Of a DNA stretch of 39,762 nucleotides, positions 24,360 through 32,497 are shown one piece after another (the first letter of the stretch is position 1; the number at the start of each line of letters is the position of its first letter). The stretch comes from Paracoccaceae bacterium (lineage in GTDB: Bacteria > Pseudomonadota > Alphaproteobacteria > Rhodobacterales > Rhodobacteraceae), in assembly GCA_030148005.1 (NCBI GenBank), contig JASBUI010000017.1, forward strand, positions 1 to 39,762, written 5' to 3'. The translations under genes were made by a program, and so were the position numbers. The notes beneath the pieces are model-generated. The model saw nothing but the letters and a program-made list of their open reading frames with translations, did no database searches and was not told the origin of the DNA.

Positions 24360-24959
24360 ATGTACCCGATCATCCGACTGACCAAAGAAAAACTGAAAAG
24401 CTGCAAAGCGCCCGAGCTGCCGCTTTTCGGCGAGCATGTATCAAGCCATATCTGCTGGCCGCAGGACATTGACGTCTGGATGGAACTGAACAACGGGCGC
24501 ACGTTGACGCTTTTTGATTTGGGGCGCATTCCGCTGATGCGGCGCAACGGCATTTTCGCCGGTCTTAAAAAAGGCGGCTGGGGCATGACGGTTGCCGGAT
24601 CATCGGTGCGTTATCGCCGCCGCGTCCGGCCTTTTGACAAGGTAGCCATGCGCTCGCGGCTTGCTGGCGCTGATGCGCGGTTTCTTTACGTAGAGCAAAG
24701 CATGTGGCGGGGCGCTGAGTGCACATCGCATACGCTTGTGCGGATGGCGGTCACTGACCAAAACGGGATCGTTCCTGTGCAGCACCTTCTGGCCCAGATC
24801 GGTCACAAACAGGTCCTGCCGCCGCTACCGGCATGGATCGCCGCGTGGTGCGCTGCTGACGCCAAACGCCCATGGCCGCCCATGCAAGACCCGGCAGGGA
24901 CCGCCGAAACAGGCGCAATCCACGCGATCCCGCAGCGTAACGAGCGCACCGGCACCTGA
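24360..24959 (+). CDS. Acyl-CoA thioesterase-like hotdog-fold protein
   Basis: A 199-residue protein of the thioesterase family found as a single gene in many Rhodobacteraceae (THEM6/4-hydroxybenzoyl-CoA thioesterase-like). The conserved stretch DIDVWMELNNGRTLTLFDLG resembles the catalytic Asp region DxDxxxHxNNxxY with the usual His replaced. It is followed by SSVRYRRRVRPFDKVAMRSR and FLYVEQSMWRGAECTSHTLV. The substrate is unknown. The ATG at 24360 is preceded by AGGTGG. It lies divergent from yggT and 55 bases before the transporter gene on the same strand. Confidence 0.85.
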   Translation: MYPIIRLTKEKLKSCKAPELPLFGEHVSSHICWPQDIDVWMELNNGRTLTLFDLGRIPLMRRNGIFAGLKKGGWGMTVAGSSVRYRRRVRPFDKVAMRSRLAGADARFLYVEQSMWRGAECTSHTLVRMAVTDQNGIVPVQHLLAQIGHKQVLPPLPAWIAAWCAADAKRPWPPMQDPAGTAETGAIHAIPQRNERTGT

Positions 24960-25014
24960 CAGGCATTGCGCCAAAGTGTCATTCGCTGTCTTATCGCCCC
25001 AAAATAAGGGGGAC

Positions 25015-26406
25015 ATGATGACAGGACCGCGCAAACGCATTTGGGGATGGATGTCGTTCGATTGGGCGACACAGCCGTTCTATACGCTTGGACTTACCTT
25101 CATCTTCGGCCCCTATTTCGCTGATATTGCCAAACAGACCTTTCTGGCAGACGGCATGGCCGCAGAGGCGGCCAAGGCGCAAGCCCAGTCGATATGGTCC
25201 TTGGGACAAACGGTTGCGGGCCTGTTCATCGCCTTTGCCGGTCCGATCCTTGGCGCCTATGCCGATAGCACGGGACGCCGGATGCCGTGGCTGATCGGGT
25301 TTTCGGTGGTCTACGTCGTGGCCTCTTGGGCGCTTTGGTACATGGTGCCTGACGGCTCTATGCTTTGGTTCTCGCTGATTGCCTTTTCGGTCGGCTTTGT
25401 TGCCGCCGAGTTTGCCCTGATCTTTACCAATGCCATTCTGCCCAGTCTTGGGACCAAGGAAGAGATTGGCGAGATTTCGGGTAATGGCGCGTCGCTGGGT
25501 TACTGGGGCGGTGTCCTGTCCCTTTTCGTGATGCTTTTGTTCTTTTTCGAGGCCGATGGCGGAAAGACCGTGATCGGTCTGGCGCCGCCGTTCGGGCTTG
25601 ATGCCGCGGCGCGCGAGGGGACCCGGATCGTGGGTCCGTTCATCGCGGTCTGGTTCATCGTCTTCATGATCCCCTATTTCATGTGGGTGCGTGAGAAACC
25701 CCTGCCCAACCGGCAGGGCGGCGTTGCGCAAGCCATGCGCGATCTCAAAGCCTCGCTTGCCTCGGTGATCAAAAGACCAAGCCTTTTTGCTTTCCTGTCC
25801 TCTTCGATGTTCTACCGCGACAGCCTGAATGCCCTTTATGCCTTTGGCGGCGTCTATGCGGTGCTGGTGCTTGACTGGACCTTGATGAACATTGCCGTTT
25901 TCGGGATCGTCGGGGCCATCACGGCGGCCATCGCCACCATGATCGGCGGCAAGTTCGACAGCCGCTATGGCCCCAAACCGGTCATCGTGTTCAACATCAT
26001 TGTTCTGACAGGCGTTTGCACGATCATCGTGGGAATGACGCGCACGCAGATACTTGGCATTCCGCTGGCGCTGGATTCTTGGGTGCCTGACACCGTGTTT
26101 TACGCCTGCGGGGCTGCGATCGGCGGCTCTGGCGGTGCGCTTTACGCCGCTTCGCGCAGCATGATGGTGCGCCACACCCACCCTGAGCGCCCGACCGAGG
26201 CCTTTGGGCTGTTCGCGCTTTCGGGCAAGGCGACGGCCTTTCTTGCCCCGGCATTGATCGGTCTCTTCACATGGCTGTTACAGTCGCCCCGTCTTGGGAT
26301 AATCCCGCTGATCTTTCTCTTTCTTCTTGCCCTCTTTTTGCTACGATGGGTGCGAGCAGAAGGAGACAAAGACGAATGGTCCGCTTCGCCACTACCTGCG
26401 CCCTGA
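25015..26406 (+). CDS. UMF1-family MFS transporter
   Basis: A 463-residue integral membrane protein with about twelve hydrophobic segments. It belongs to the UMF1/Atg22-like branch of the major facilitator superfamily, recognised by the N terminus (RIWGWMSFDWATQPFYTLGLTFIFGPYF), the loop AYADSTGRRMPW and the C-terminal PTEAFGLFALSGKATAFLAPALIG. Atg22 exports amino acids from the yeast vacuole; bacterial substrates are not established. AAGGGGG precedes ATG ATG at 25015/25018. The last 31 bases overlap the mepA coding region, so the two are translationally linked. Confidence 0.93.
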   Translation: MMTGPRKRIWGWMSFDWATQPFYTLGLTFIFGPYFADIAKQTFLADGMAAEAAKAQAQSIWSLGQTVAGLFIAFAGPILGAYADSTGRRMPWLIGFSVVYVVASWALWYMVPDGSMLWFSLIAFSVGFVAAEFALIFTNAILPSLGTKEEIGEISGNGASLGYWGGVLSLFVMLLFFFEADGGKTVIGLAPPFGLDAAAREGTRIVGPFIAVWFIVFMIPYFMWVREKPLPNRQGGVAQAMRDLKASLASVIKRPSLFAFLSSSMFYRDSLNALYAFGGVYAVLVLDWTLMNIAVFGIVGAITAAIATMIGGKFDSRYGPKPVIVFNIIVLTGVCTIIVGMTRTQILGIPLALDSWVPDTVFYACGAAIGGSGGALYAASRSMMVRHTHPERPTEAFGLFALSGKATAFLAPALIGLFTWLLQSPRLGIIPLIFLFLLALFLLRWVRAEGDKDEWSASPLPAP

Positions 26407-27248
26407 TTATCGGCCTGTCGGGGGCGCTAAGCCTTTCGGCATTGGCAGAAACACCGGCAAAGAACCTGTTTGGCGCCAAGAAAGTGGCCTCGCGGCAATC
26501 ACCGCTTGCCTTTGGCGGCTATGCCAAAGGGTGCCTCAGCGGCGCCGCGCAGCTTCCTGAGACGGGGCCGACATGGCAGGCCATGCGCCTGTCGCGCAAC
26601 CGCAACTGGGGTCACCCGGTTCTGGTGGATTTCATCAAGGACCTCAGCGCCAAGGCCGCACGGATGAAGGGATGGAGCGGCATCTATGTCGGTGACATGT
26701 CCCAGCCGCGTGGCGGCCCGATGCTGACCGGGCACAGATCGCACCAGATCGGCCTTGATGCGGACATCTGGCTGCGGCCGGCAAAGAACCTTGGGCTTTC
26801 GAGGAATGAGCGCGAGAAGTTCTCGGCCATCTCCATGCGGCGCAGCAATGGCGCCTTTACCAACGGCAACTGGACCCGCGGCCAGCAGGAATTGATGAAA
26901 GCGGCGGCAAAGGACCCTCGCGTGGCGCGCATCTTTGTCTTTCCGGGCGCCAAGGTTGCCATGTGCAAGGCTGAAAAAGGTGACCGGGCATGGCTGAACA
27001 AGATCCGGCCATGGTGGGGGCACCACTATCATTTCCACGTTAGGCTTAAGTGCCCGCAGGGCAGCCGCGGCTGTGTCGATCAGGCGCCGCCGCCTGCCGG
27101 AGACGGATGCGCGGCCGCGCAGAAATGGGTCGACGACATTCTGAACCCGCCGCCGCCCGATCCAAACAGAAAGCCCCCGAAAAAACGTCCGGAACTTGTT
27201 CTTGCTGATTTGCCCAATCAATGCAGCTCCGTACTTTCGTCGCGCTGA
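26376..27248 (+). CDS. mepA: Penicillin-insensitive murein endopeptidase
   Basis: A 290-residue periplasmic LAS-type zinc endopeptidase that cuts D-Ala-meso-diaminopimelate cross-links in peptidoglycan. A signal peptide covers residues 1-24 ([20 protein letters not shown]...LAE). The zinc site is visible as [13 protein letters not shown] (HxxGxxxD) and, near the C terminus, [15 protein letters not shown] (HxH). C-terminal cysteines ([18 protein letters not shown]) may form disulfides. AAGGAGA ten bases before the ATG at 26376 fixes the start, inside the end of the transporter gene. The length is normal. The stop lies beyond the start of the next gene (28-base overlap). Confidence 0.95.
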   Translation: MVRFATTCALIIGLSGALSLSALAETPAKNLFGAKKVASRQSPLAFGGYAKGCLSGAAQLPETGPTWQAMRLSRNRNWGHPVLVDFIKDLSAKAARMKGWSGIYVGDMSQPRGGPMLTGHRSHQIGLDADIWLRPAKNLGLSRNEREKFSAISMRRSNGAFTNGNWTRGQQELMKAAAKDPRVARIFVFPGAKVAMCKAEKGDRAWLNKIRPWWGHHYHFHVRLKCPQGSRGCVDQAPPPAGDGCAAAQKWVDDILNPPPPDPNRKPPKKRPELVLADLPNQCSSVLSSR

Positions 27249-28114
27249 TCCTTGGCGCTCTGGTCGCCATTGGTGTTCCGGCATTCACGCAAAACGGCCA
27301 GCGGGCGGTTTTGATCGGCCAGTATACGTGGAACTTCAACGACCCGACGTTTGGCGGCTTTTCGGGGCTTGAGCTGTCGAAAGACGGCAATGGCCTGACG
27401 GTCATTTCGGACCGGGGTACGATCTGGACCGGCAAGATAACGCGCCGGGGCGACAGGATCGCGGGCGTCAGTGACCTGAAGGGGCGCGAAATTCTGAACA
27501 ACAAGGGCGTGCCCCTGACCCGGTTTCAGCGGGATTCAGAAGGCCTTGCCATCGCAGAGGACGGCACGCTTTATATCTCGTTCGAGGGCATCCACAGGGT
27601 GTGGAAGTACAACAGCCCGGACGGCAAGGCGACGGGGCTGCGCGGGCATCCAGACTTCAAAACAATGCAGAACAATTCATCGCTTGAGGCTTTGGCGATC
27701 GACGGCAAGGGGCGGCTTTACACGCTTCCCGAGCGGTCGGGCGCAATTGATCGCGCCTTTCCGGTCTATCGCTATGATGGCAAGCGCTGGACCAAACCGT
27801 TTTCGATCCCGCGCAAGGCGCCCTTTCTTCCGACCGGCGCCGACTTTGGCCCCGATGGCAAGCTTTACCTGCTTGAGCGGAACTTTTCGGGCATCTTGGG
27901 GTTCAGCACGCGGGTACGCCGGTTCGAGATCAAGAACGACGTGATCGTATCAGAAGACACGCTTCTTGAGACGCGCACCGGCACGCATGACAACCTTGAA
28001 GGCATTTCCGTCTGGCGCGACGCGGCGGGCAGTATTCGCATGACCATGGTGTCGGATGACAATTTTGGCGCCTTCCAGCGAACCGAACTGGTCGAGTACC
28101 GCGTCACGGAATGA
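27221..28114 (+). CDS. Secreted esterase-like protein of the phytase-like family
   Basis: A 297-residue exported protein with a signal peptide ([22 protein letters not shown]). The remainder is a beta-propeller-like domain of the 'esterase-like activity of phytase' family: [61 protein letters not shown] and [15 protein letters not shown]. The repeated E-G/E-A-L acidic positions are typical of the metal-binding strands. It may hydrolyse phosphate esters in the periplasm, but no activity is proven for such proteins as a group. It begins within the last 28 bases of mepA, so it is the third gene of a tightly packed run. Confidence 0.85.
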   Translation: MQLRTFVALILGALVAIGVPAFTQNGQRAVLIGQYTWNFNDPTFGGFSGLELSKDGNGLTVISDRGTIWTGKITRRGDRIAGVSDLKGREILNNKGVPLTRFQRDSEGLAIAEDGTLYISFEGIHRVWKYNSPDGKATGLRGHPDFKTMQNNSSLEALAIDGKGRLYTLPERSGAIDRAFPVYRYDGKRWTKPFSIPRKAPFLPTGADFGPDGKLYLLERNFSGILGFSTRVRRFEIKNDVIVSEDTLLETRTGTHDNLEGISVWRDAAGSIRMTMVSDDNFGAFQRTELVEYRVTE

Positions 28115-28203
28115 CTTGATCCTCTTTGAACAAGCGTATAGAGCGCAGCGTCCCTTTCTTTGGGGCCAAGTCGCCGCACCCTTGTCAAAACGGAACAATT
28201 GAT

Positions 28204-28815
28204 ATGACCAAGACCACCCTTCCCGGCATTCTTGCCATGGCCGCCATTGTCGTGGCCTCAAACATCCTTGTGCAGTACCTTTTTGGCCAATGGCTGACAT
28301 GGGGTGCCTTTACCTATCCGTTGGCCTTTCTGGTGACCGACGTTATGAACCGCGTTTACGGCGTGGCCGCCGCCCGCCGCGTGGTTTTTGTTGGCTTCGT
28401 CGTTGGCATCATCTGCTCACTCATCGGAACGCAGATCATGGGCGACTTTGGCCCGCTTGTTACCCTGCGCATCGCGATCGGTTCGGGTCTGGCCTTCCTT
28501 ACGGCGCAGATGCTGGACGTGTCGATCTTTGACCGTTTGCGGACCGGTTCTTGGTGGCGCGCGCCGCTGGTATCGACGCTGGTGGGATCGTCGGTCGATA
28601 CCGCGCTTTTCTTCACGATCGCCTTTTCGGCAAGCCTGACGTGGATTGAGCCGGGCAACGACGTAAGCTGGGCCGGTGAAGTTCTTCCCATCCTTGGATT
28701 TGGCCCACAGGCCCCCTTGTGGGTGTCGCTTGCGATTGCGGACTGGAGCGTCAAGCTTTCGCTTGCTCTGATCGCTCTGGTGCCTTTTCGCATCATCGTT
28801 CGGCGGCTGGTGTAA
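28204..28815 (+). CDS. Queuosine precursor transporter (YhhQ/VUT family)
   Basis: A 203-residue membrane protein with five to six hydrophobic segments. Family hallmarks are NILVQYLFG, the loop FTYPLAFLVTDVMNRVYGVAAARRVV and the C-terminal DWSVKLSLALIALVPF. YhhQ proteins import preQ0/preQ1 for the queuosine modification of tRNA. The ATG at 28204 (MTKTTLPGIL) follows the 89-bp gap after the phytase-like gene; the frame is open further upstream but without hydrophobic family sequence. I looked for a preQ1 riboswitch in the gap and do not recognise one. A weak terminator follows directly. Confidence 0.92.
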   Translation: MTKTTLPGILAMAAIVVASNILVQYLFGQWLTWGAFTYPLAFLVTDVMNRVYGVAAARRVVFVGFVVGIICSLIGTQIMGDFGPLVTLRIAIGSGLAFLTAQMLDVSIFDRLRTGSWWRAPLVSTLVGSSVDTALFFTIAFSASLTWIEPGNDVSWAGEVLPILGFGPQAPLWVSLAIADWSVKLSLALIALVPFRIIVRRLV

Positions 28816-28822
28816 ACTTATC

Positions 28823-28845
28823 CACACTCTTGTGTGTTTTTCTTT
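28823..28845 (+). terminator. Weak rho-independent terminator after the transporter gene
   Basis: CACAC, TCTT loop and GTGTG form a five-pair stem followed by TTTTTCTTT. It ends the transcript of the queuosine-precursor transporter and directly abuts the promoter-like -35 of the next unit. Confidence 0.5.
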
Positions 28846-28872
28846 GACAAACACAAAATCTGTGGCAACCTT
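28844..28872 (+). promoter_or_regulatory. Promoter of the arfB leader unit
   Basis: A perfect TTGACA (28844-28849) is followed after 17 bases by AACCTT (28867-28872), a weak -10. Transcription would begin near 28880, just before the strong ribosome site at 28892-28900. Confidence 0.5.
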
Positions 28873-28906
28873 CAAGTGACAGTAACATTCGAAAGGAGGT
28901 GGTCCA

Positions 28907-28963
28907 GTGTCCAGAGTGATAGTGGAGAGAGGTGTCGGGACAGTCAGGAGGAAGGCCACTTAG
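28907..28963 (+). CDS. Possible 18-residue leader peptide ahead of arfB
   Basis: A GTG start lies seven bases after a near-perfect Shine-Dalgarno sequence (AAAGGAGGTG), the strongest in the window, and opens an 18-codon frame (VSRVIVERGVGTVRRKAT) ending in TAG. Codon use is extreme for this genome: AGA twice, ATA once and a tandem AGG-AGG at 28946-28951, all rare next to the CGC-rich neighbouring genes. The tandem pair is also an internal Shine-Dalgarno-like sequence. It sits between a promoter-like element and a strong terminator, and the ribosome-rescue gene follows the terminator. A regulatory leader peptide is the simplest reading; a non-coding RNA that only looks translated is the alternative. 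I cannot assign it to a known family. Confidence 0.45.
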   Translation: MSRVIVERGVGTVRRKAT

Positions 28964-28978
28964 GGCAGCCCCAAAGGT

Positions 28979-29030
28979 GGAAGACTCTTGATTGGGCAAC
29001 CTAACTGGCCCATCTTCGTAGATCTCGGGA
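28979..29030 (+). promoter_or_regulatory. Putative alternative RNA structure between leader peptide and terminator
   Basis: GAT-GGGC (28990-28997, one bulged T) can pair with GCCCATC (29008-29014), extended by flanking GAAGA and TCTTC. Alternatively GGCAACC (28995-29001) can pair at six of seven positions with GGTCGCC (29032-29038), the left arm of the terminator. The two pairings exclude one another, as in an attenuator. Folding energies were not calculated. Confidence 0.35.
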
Positions 29031-29064
29031 GGGTCGCCAGAATTGGCGACCCTTTCTTCATTTT
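29031..29064 (+). terminator. Strong rho-independent terminator directly upstream of arfB
   Basis: GGGTCGCCA, GAAT loop and TGGCGACCC form a perfect nine-pair stem followed by TTTCTTCATTTT. Only 26 bases separate its tail from the arfB start codon, leaving no room for an ordinary promoter after it. arfB expression should therefore depend on read-through. Confidence 0.75.
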
Positions 29065-29090
29065 GGGGCGGCGCAAACGCCAAAAAGGCC

Positions 29091-29513
29091 ATGTTGAAAG
29101 TTACCGAAACCATTCAGATCGAAGACTGGGAACTGACCGAACAATTCGTTCGCGCGTCAGGTCCGGGCGGGCAGAATGTGAACAAGGTATCTTCAGCGGT
29201 CGAGTTGCGTTTTGAGGCAGAACGCTCGCCCAATTTGCCCGATCCGGTCAAGGCGCGCCTGCGACGGCTGGCGGGCCGGCGCTGGACCAAGGATGGCGCG
29301 GTCGTCCTTCAGTGCGATGAAACCCGATCACAGGCGCGAAACCGCGAGATCGCGCGCCAGCGCCTGGCCGAACTGGTGCTATCGGCAACACAGCGCCCCA
29401 AGCGGCGCGTTCCAACCCGCCCCACACTTGGCAGCAAGAAACGGCGGCTTAAGGAAAAGAAAGTCCGCGGCGAGGTCAAATCGCTGCGCGGGCGCGTTGA
29501 TACCGACGACTAG
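29091..29513 (+). CDS. arfB: Alternative ribosome-rescue factor ArfB (peptidyl-tRNA hydrolase, YaeJ)
   Basis: A 140-residue release-factor-like protein that frees ribosomes stalled on messages lacking a stop codon. The catalytic GGQ is at residues 26-28 in RASGPGGQNVNKV. The family's basic C-terminal tail (KKRRLKEKKVRGEVKSLRGR) enters the empty mRNA channel; no codon-recognition domain is present, as expected. ATG 29091 is preceded by AAAAAGG. The gene lies just behind a leader peptide/terminator unit. Its stop overlaps the pncB stop on the other strand by four bases, so no separate terminator exists at its 3' end. Confidence 0.95.
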   Translation: MLKVTETIQIEDWELTEQFVRASGPGGQNVNKVSSAVELRFEAERSPNLPDPVKARLRRLAGRRWTKDGAVVLQCDETRSQARNREIARQRLAELVLSATQRPKRRVPTRPTLGSKKRRLKEKKVRGEVKSLRGRVDTDD

Positions 29514-30802
29514 ACCACAACTTTTTGCGCTTTTTGCGCGCCGACACCGAACACCCTTTTGTAGCGCTCTATCTCATCGGCCGGGCCCATGGCCTTGTTG
29601 GGGTTGTCCGACAGTTTGACGGTCGGACGGCCATTGGCCGATACCGCCTTGCAAACGAGCGAGAACGGCGCAAGGGCGTCCCCATCGACAAGGCCACGAA
29701 AGTCGTTGGTCAATAGCGTGCCCCAGCCAAAGCTGACCCGCACGCGGCCGTCAAAGCGTTTGTAAAGCTCACGCACCTTGGCCACGTCCAGCCCGTCGGA
29801 AAAGATCACCAGCTTTTTGGTGGGATCCTCGCCGCGTTCACGCCACCAGCGGATCGCGGTTTCCGCGCCCTCGGCGGGATCGCCTGAATCGATGCGAATT
29901 CCAGTCCAACCTGCAAGCCAGTCCGGCGCAAACTCAAGAAACCCTTCGGTGCCATATGTGTCGGGAAGGATGATGCGCAGGTTGCCGTCATGCTCTTCGT
30001 GCCAATCCGCCAGAACCTCATAGGGGGCCTGACGCAGCTGATCGTCGGTTTCGGCCAGAGCCGAGTAAACCATGGGCAATTCATGCGCGTTGGTTCCAAT
30101 CGCTTCGACATCGCGGTTCTTTGCGATCAGGCAGTTCGAGGTGCCAACGAACTTTTCGCCCAGACCTTCCATCATCGCCTGAACGCACCAGTCCTGCCAA
30201 AGGAAGGAATGCCTGCGCCGGGTTCCGAAATCGGCCAGCCGAAGCTTGTCGAGATCGCGGATCTGTTCGACCTTTTCCCAGACACGGGTCATTGCGCGGG
30301 CATAAAGCACCTGAAGTTCGAACCGGCCCATGTCGGCCATCACGGCGCGAGAGCGCAGTTCCATCAGAACGGCAAGGGCGGGGATTTCCCACAACATGAC
30401 CTCGGGCCATGACCCTTCGAAGGTCAGCTCAAACTGGCCATCGCGCTTTTCAAGGTGATAGTCCGGCAGGCGCATTCCTTCGAACCATTCCATGAAGGCC
30501 GGCGTGAACATCTGGCGCTTGCCGTAGAAGGTGTTGCCGCGCAGCCATGTGCTTTCGCCGCGGCTTAGGCTGAGGGAACGGATGTGATCAAGTTGCTCGC
30601 GCAGCTGGCCTTCGTCAACGATATCGGCAAGGCGGATATCCTTGGACCTGTTGATCAGGCTGAAGGTGACTTGCGTGTCGGGCTTGCTGCGAAAGACCGA
30701 CTGACACATCAACAGCTTGTAGAAATCGGTGTCGATCAGCGACCGGATAATCGGGTCGATCTTCCATTTGTGATTATAGACGCGTGTCGCGATATCGACC
30801 AT
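29510..30802 (-). CDS. pncB: Nicotinate phosphoribosyltransferase
   Basis: A 430-residue enzyme joining nicotinate and PRPP to form nicotinate mononucleotide in the NAD salvage (Preiss-Handler) pathway. Family features include SLIDTDFYKLLMCQSVFR near the N terminus, GTSNCLIAKNRDVEAIGTNAHELPM with the active-site His region, FSDGLDVAKV and VSFGWGTLLTNDF at the phosphate-binding loops. The length is typical of the proteobacterial enzyme. ATG 30802 (MVDIATR) has AAGGAA upstream, better than an extension 17 codons longer. It follows pncA by 50 bases on the same strand, so nicotinamide deamidation and nicotinate capture are likely co-expressed. Confidence 0.96.
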   Translation of the reverse strand: MVDIATRVYNHKWKIDPIIRSLIDTDFYKLLMCQSVFRSKPDTQVTFSLINRSKDIRLADIVDEGQLREQLDHIRSLSLSRGESTWLRGNTFYGKRQMFTPAFMEWFEGMRLPDYHLEKRDGQFELTFEGSWPEVMLWEIPALAVLMELRSRAVMADMGRFELQVLYARAMTRVWEKVEQIRDLDKLRLADFGTRRRHSFLWQDWCVQAMMEGLGEKFVGTSNCLIAKNRDVEAIGTNAHELPMVYSALAETDDQLRQAPYEVLADWHEEHDGNLRIILPDTYGTEGFLEFAPDWLAGWTGIRIDSGDPAEGAETAIRWWRERGEDPTKKLVIFSDGLDVAKVRELYKRFDGRVRVSFGWGTLLTNDFRGLVDGDALAPFSLVCKAVSANGRPTVKLSDNPNKAMGPADEIERYKRVFGVGAQKAQKVVV

Positions 30803-30852
30803 CGGGCGGTTCCTTTTCCGAGGGGCTTGATACCTGACCTCTGCGCCCAGCA

Positions 30853-31452
30853 CTAGCCCTTGAGCGTAACGCCCGCCGCCCGCATCTGTTCCAGCGCCCG
30901 GTCCAGCGAGCCATCAAGGTCGATGGCGCGGCAGGCGGCAAGGTCAACAGTTACATCAAAACCAAGCTTGGCCGCATCCAGAGCCGAGTAGGCCACGCAA
31001 AAATCCGTCGCAAGGCCAGCCAGCATAAGCGACGTGATGCCCTTTGTGCGAAGAAACCCTTCAAGCCCTGTTGGCGTTTTGTGGTCATTTTCGAAGAAGG
31101 CCGAATAGCTGTCGATCGCGGGGTTGTACCCTTTGCGAACGATCATTGCCGCGCGATCGGTGTTTAGCGCTGGATGAAAGGCGGCGCCTTCGCTGCCCTG
31201 AACGCAGTGATCGGGCCAGAGAACTTGGGGACCATAGGGCATTTGCGTTACTTCAAAGGCGGCTTTGCCCGAGTGCACCGACGCAAAGGACGAATGGCCA
31301 GCCGGGTGCCAGTCCTGTGTCAGGATCCGCAGCGGATAGTCGTTCATCATCTCGTTGATCGGGCCGACAACCTGATCCCCTTCGTTTACGGCAAGCGCGC
31401 CGCCGGGGCAGAAATCGTTCTGAACATCAATCACGATCAAGGCTTTGGTCAT
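30853..31452 (-). CDS. pncA: Nicotinamidase
   Basis: A 199-residue isochorismatase-fold amidase converting nicotinamide to nicotinate. The catalytic triad is visible as Asp9 (VIDVQNDF), Lys107 (IVRKGYNP) and Cys152 (LATDFCVAYS). The metal site comprises Asp47 and His49 (TQDWHPAGH) and His82 (PDHCVQG). ATG 31452 (MTKALIV) has AAGGAGA upstream, which decides against a start 12 codons earlier. It is first in a pncA-pncB unit. Activity on pyrazinamide is a family property but not relevant here. Confidence 0.96.
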   Translation of the reverse strand: MTKALIVIDVQNDFCPGGALAVNEGDQVVGPINEMMNDYPLRILTQDWHPAGHSSFASVHSGKAAFEVTQMPYGPQVLWPDHCVQGSEGAAFHPALNTDRAAMIVRKGYNPAIDSYSAFFENDHKTPTGLEGFLRTKGITSLMLAGLATDFCVAYSALDAAKLGFDVTVDLAACRAIDLDGSLDRALEQMRAAGVTLKG

Positions 31453-31528
31453 CAGGTGCTCTCCTTTCCTTGGCCCTAGCATTGCCAAGCTGCTTGCGAC
31501 AAGGCCGACAAGCGCCTAAATCGCCCAT

Positions 31529-32407
31529 ATGTTCACTGTTGCAGCGCTTTACAAATTCACGCCCTTCGAGGACCCGGCCAGCATCGTCGCGCATTTGCGC
31601 GAGGTGGCCGATGATGCCGGTACGACCGGAACGCTTTTGATCGCGCCCGAGGGCGTTAACGGCACGATTGCCGGAAGCCGGGCCGCGATTGACAAGGTTC
31701 TGGGCGCGGTGCGTGCCTTGCCGGGCTGCGGCGATCTAAGCTGGAAGGAAAGCCACGCCAGCGCCGAGCCTTTCCGCCGCATGAAGGTGCGGCTGAAGAG
31801 GGAAATCGTGACGATGGGCCAGCCGCATGTCGACCCGCGCGCGGGCACCGGGCATTACGTTGACCCCGCCGATTGGAACGATCTGATCTCTAGCCCCGAT
31901 GTGGCCGTGATCGACACGCGCAACGACTATGAGGTGGCAATCGGAACCTTCGAGGGGGCGGTTGATCCCGAAACCCGAAGCTTTGGCGAGTTTCCCGCGT
32001 GGTGGGCCAAGAACAAGCATCGCTTTCACAACAAGCGCATTGCCATGTTCTGTACCGGCGGAATTCGCTGCGAGAAGTCGACGAATTTTCTTTTGGGCGA
32101 AGGTGTAAGCGATGTCTTTCACCTGAACGGCGGCATCTTGAAGTACCTTGAAGAGGTGCCCGCAGAGACCAGCAAATGGCAGGGCGATTGCTTTGTCTTT
32201 GATAAGCGCGTTTCGGTGGGTCATGGCCTGATCGAGGGCCCGCACATCCTTTGTCATGGCTGTAGGCGCCCGCTGGACCCTGCCGACACAAAGCGCCCCG
32301 AGTATGAGGTTGGCGTCAGCTGCCACAAGTGCTTTGACGAGACATCGGCCGAGGACAAGTCGCGGTTTCGCGAAAGACAAAGGCAGCTTGAAAACAGCGC
32401 CGACTAA
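31529..32407 (+). CDS. trhO: tRNA uridine(34) hydroxylase TrhO (rhodanese-like)
   Basis: A 292-residue member of the former UPF0176 family, which hydroxylates U34 of certain tRNAs using oxygen as a step toward 5-methoxyuridine-type modification. An N-terminal acylphosphatase-like domain (TGTLLIAPEGVNGTIAGSR) precedes the rhodanese domain with VIDTRNDYEVAIGTF and the active-site loop FCTGGIRCEKS (Cys175, Cys181). The C-terminal segment has zinc-finger-like cysteines (CHGCRRPLDP..CHKC). The start ATG at 31529 is divergent from pncA across 76 bases. It and the queuosine transporter give the region two wobble-modification genes. Confidence 0.94.
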   Translation: MFTVAALYKFTPFEDPASIVAHLREVADDAGTTGTLLIAPEGVNGTIAGSRAAIDKVLGAVRALPGCGDLSWKESHASAEPFRRMKVRLKREIVTMGQPHVDPRAGTGHYVDPADWNDLISSPDVAVIDTRNDYEVAIGTFEGAVDPETRSFGEFPAWWAKNKHRFHNKRIAMFCTGGIRCEKSTNFLLGEGVSDVFHLNGGILKYLEEVPAETSKWQGDCFVFDKRVSVGHGLIEGPHILCHGCRRPLDPADTKRPEYEVGVSCHKCFDETSAEDKSRFRERQRQLENSAD

Positions 32408-32497
32408 CGCCCCGTTGAGCCGCCCACCAGCTTAACCTTGAAATATCAGGTGTTTTGCGCCAGCGATGGGTCAGGAACACTGAACGGGGGCGATAGC

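Noticed and set aside
28115..28203. Possible preQ1 riboswitch before the queuosine-precursor transporter
   Set aside because: I find no stem and adenine-rich tail arrangement matching a preQ1 aptamer in this short gap.
28818..28826. TTATCCACA, a perfect match to the DnaA box consensus
   Set aside because: It is a single copy overlapping a terminator stem, with no AT-rich unwinding region or further boxes, and no dnaA or parAB nearby; probably chance.
28892..28904. AAAGGAGGTG resembling the complement of the 16S rRNA 3' end
   Set aside because: It is only about ten bases and followed by unrelated sequence; it is simply a strong ribosome-binding site, not an rRNA fragment.
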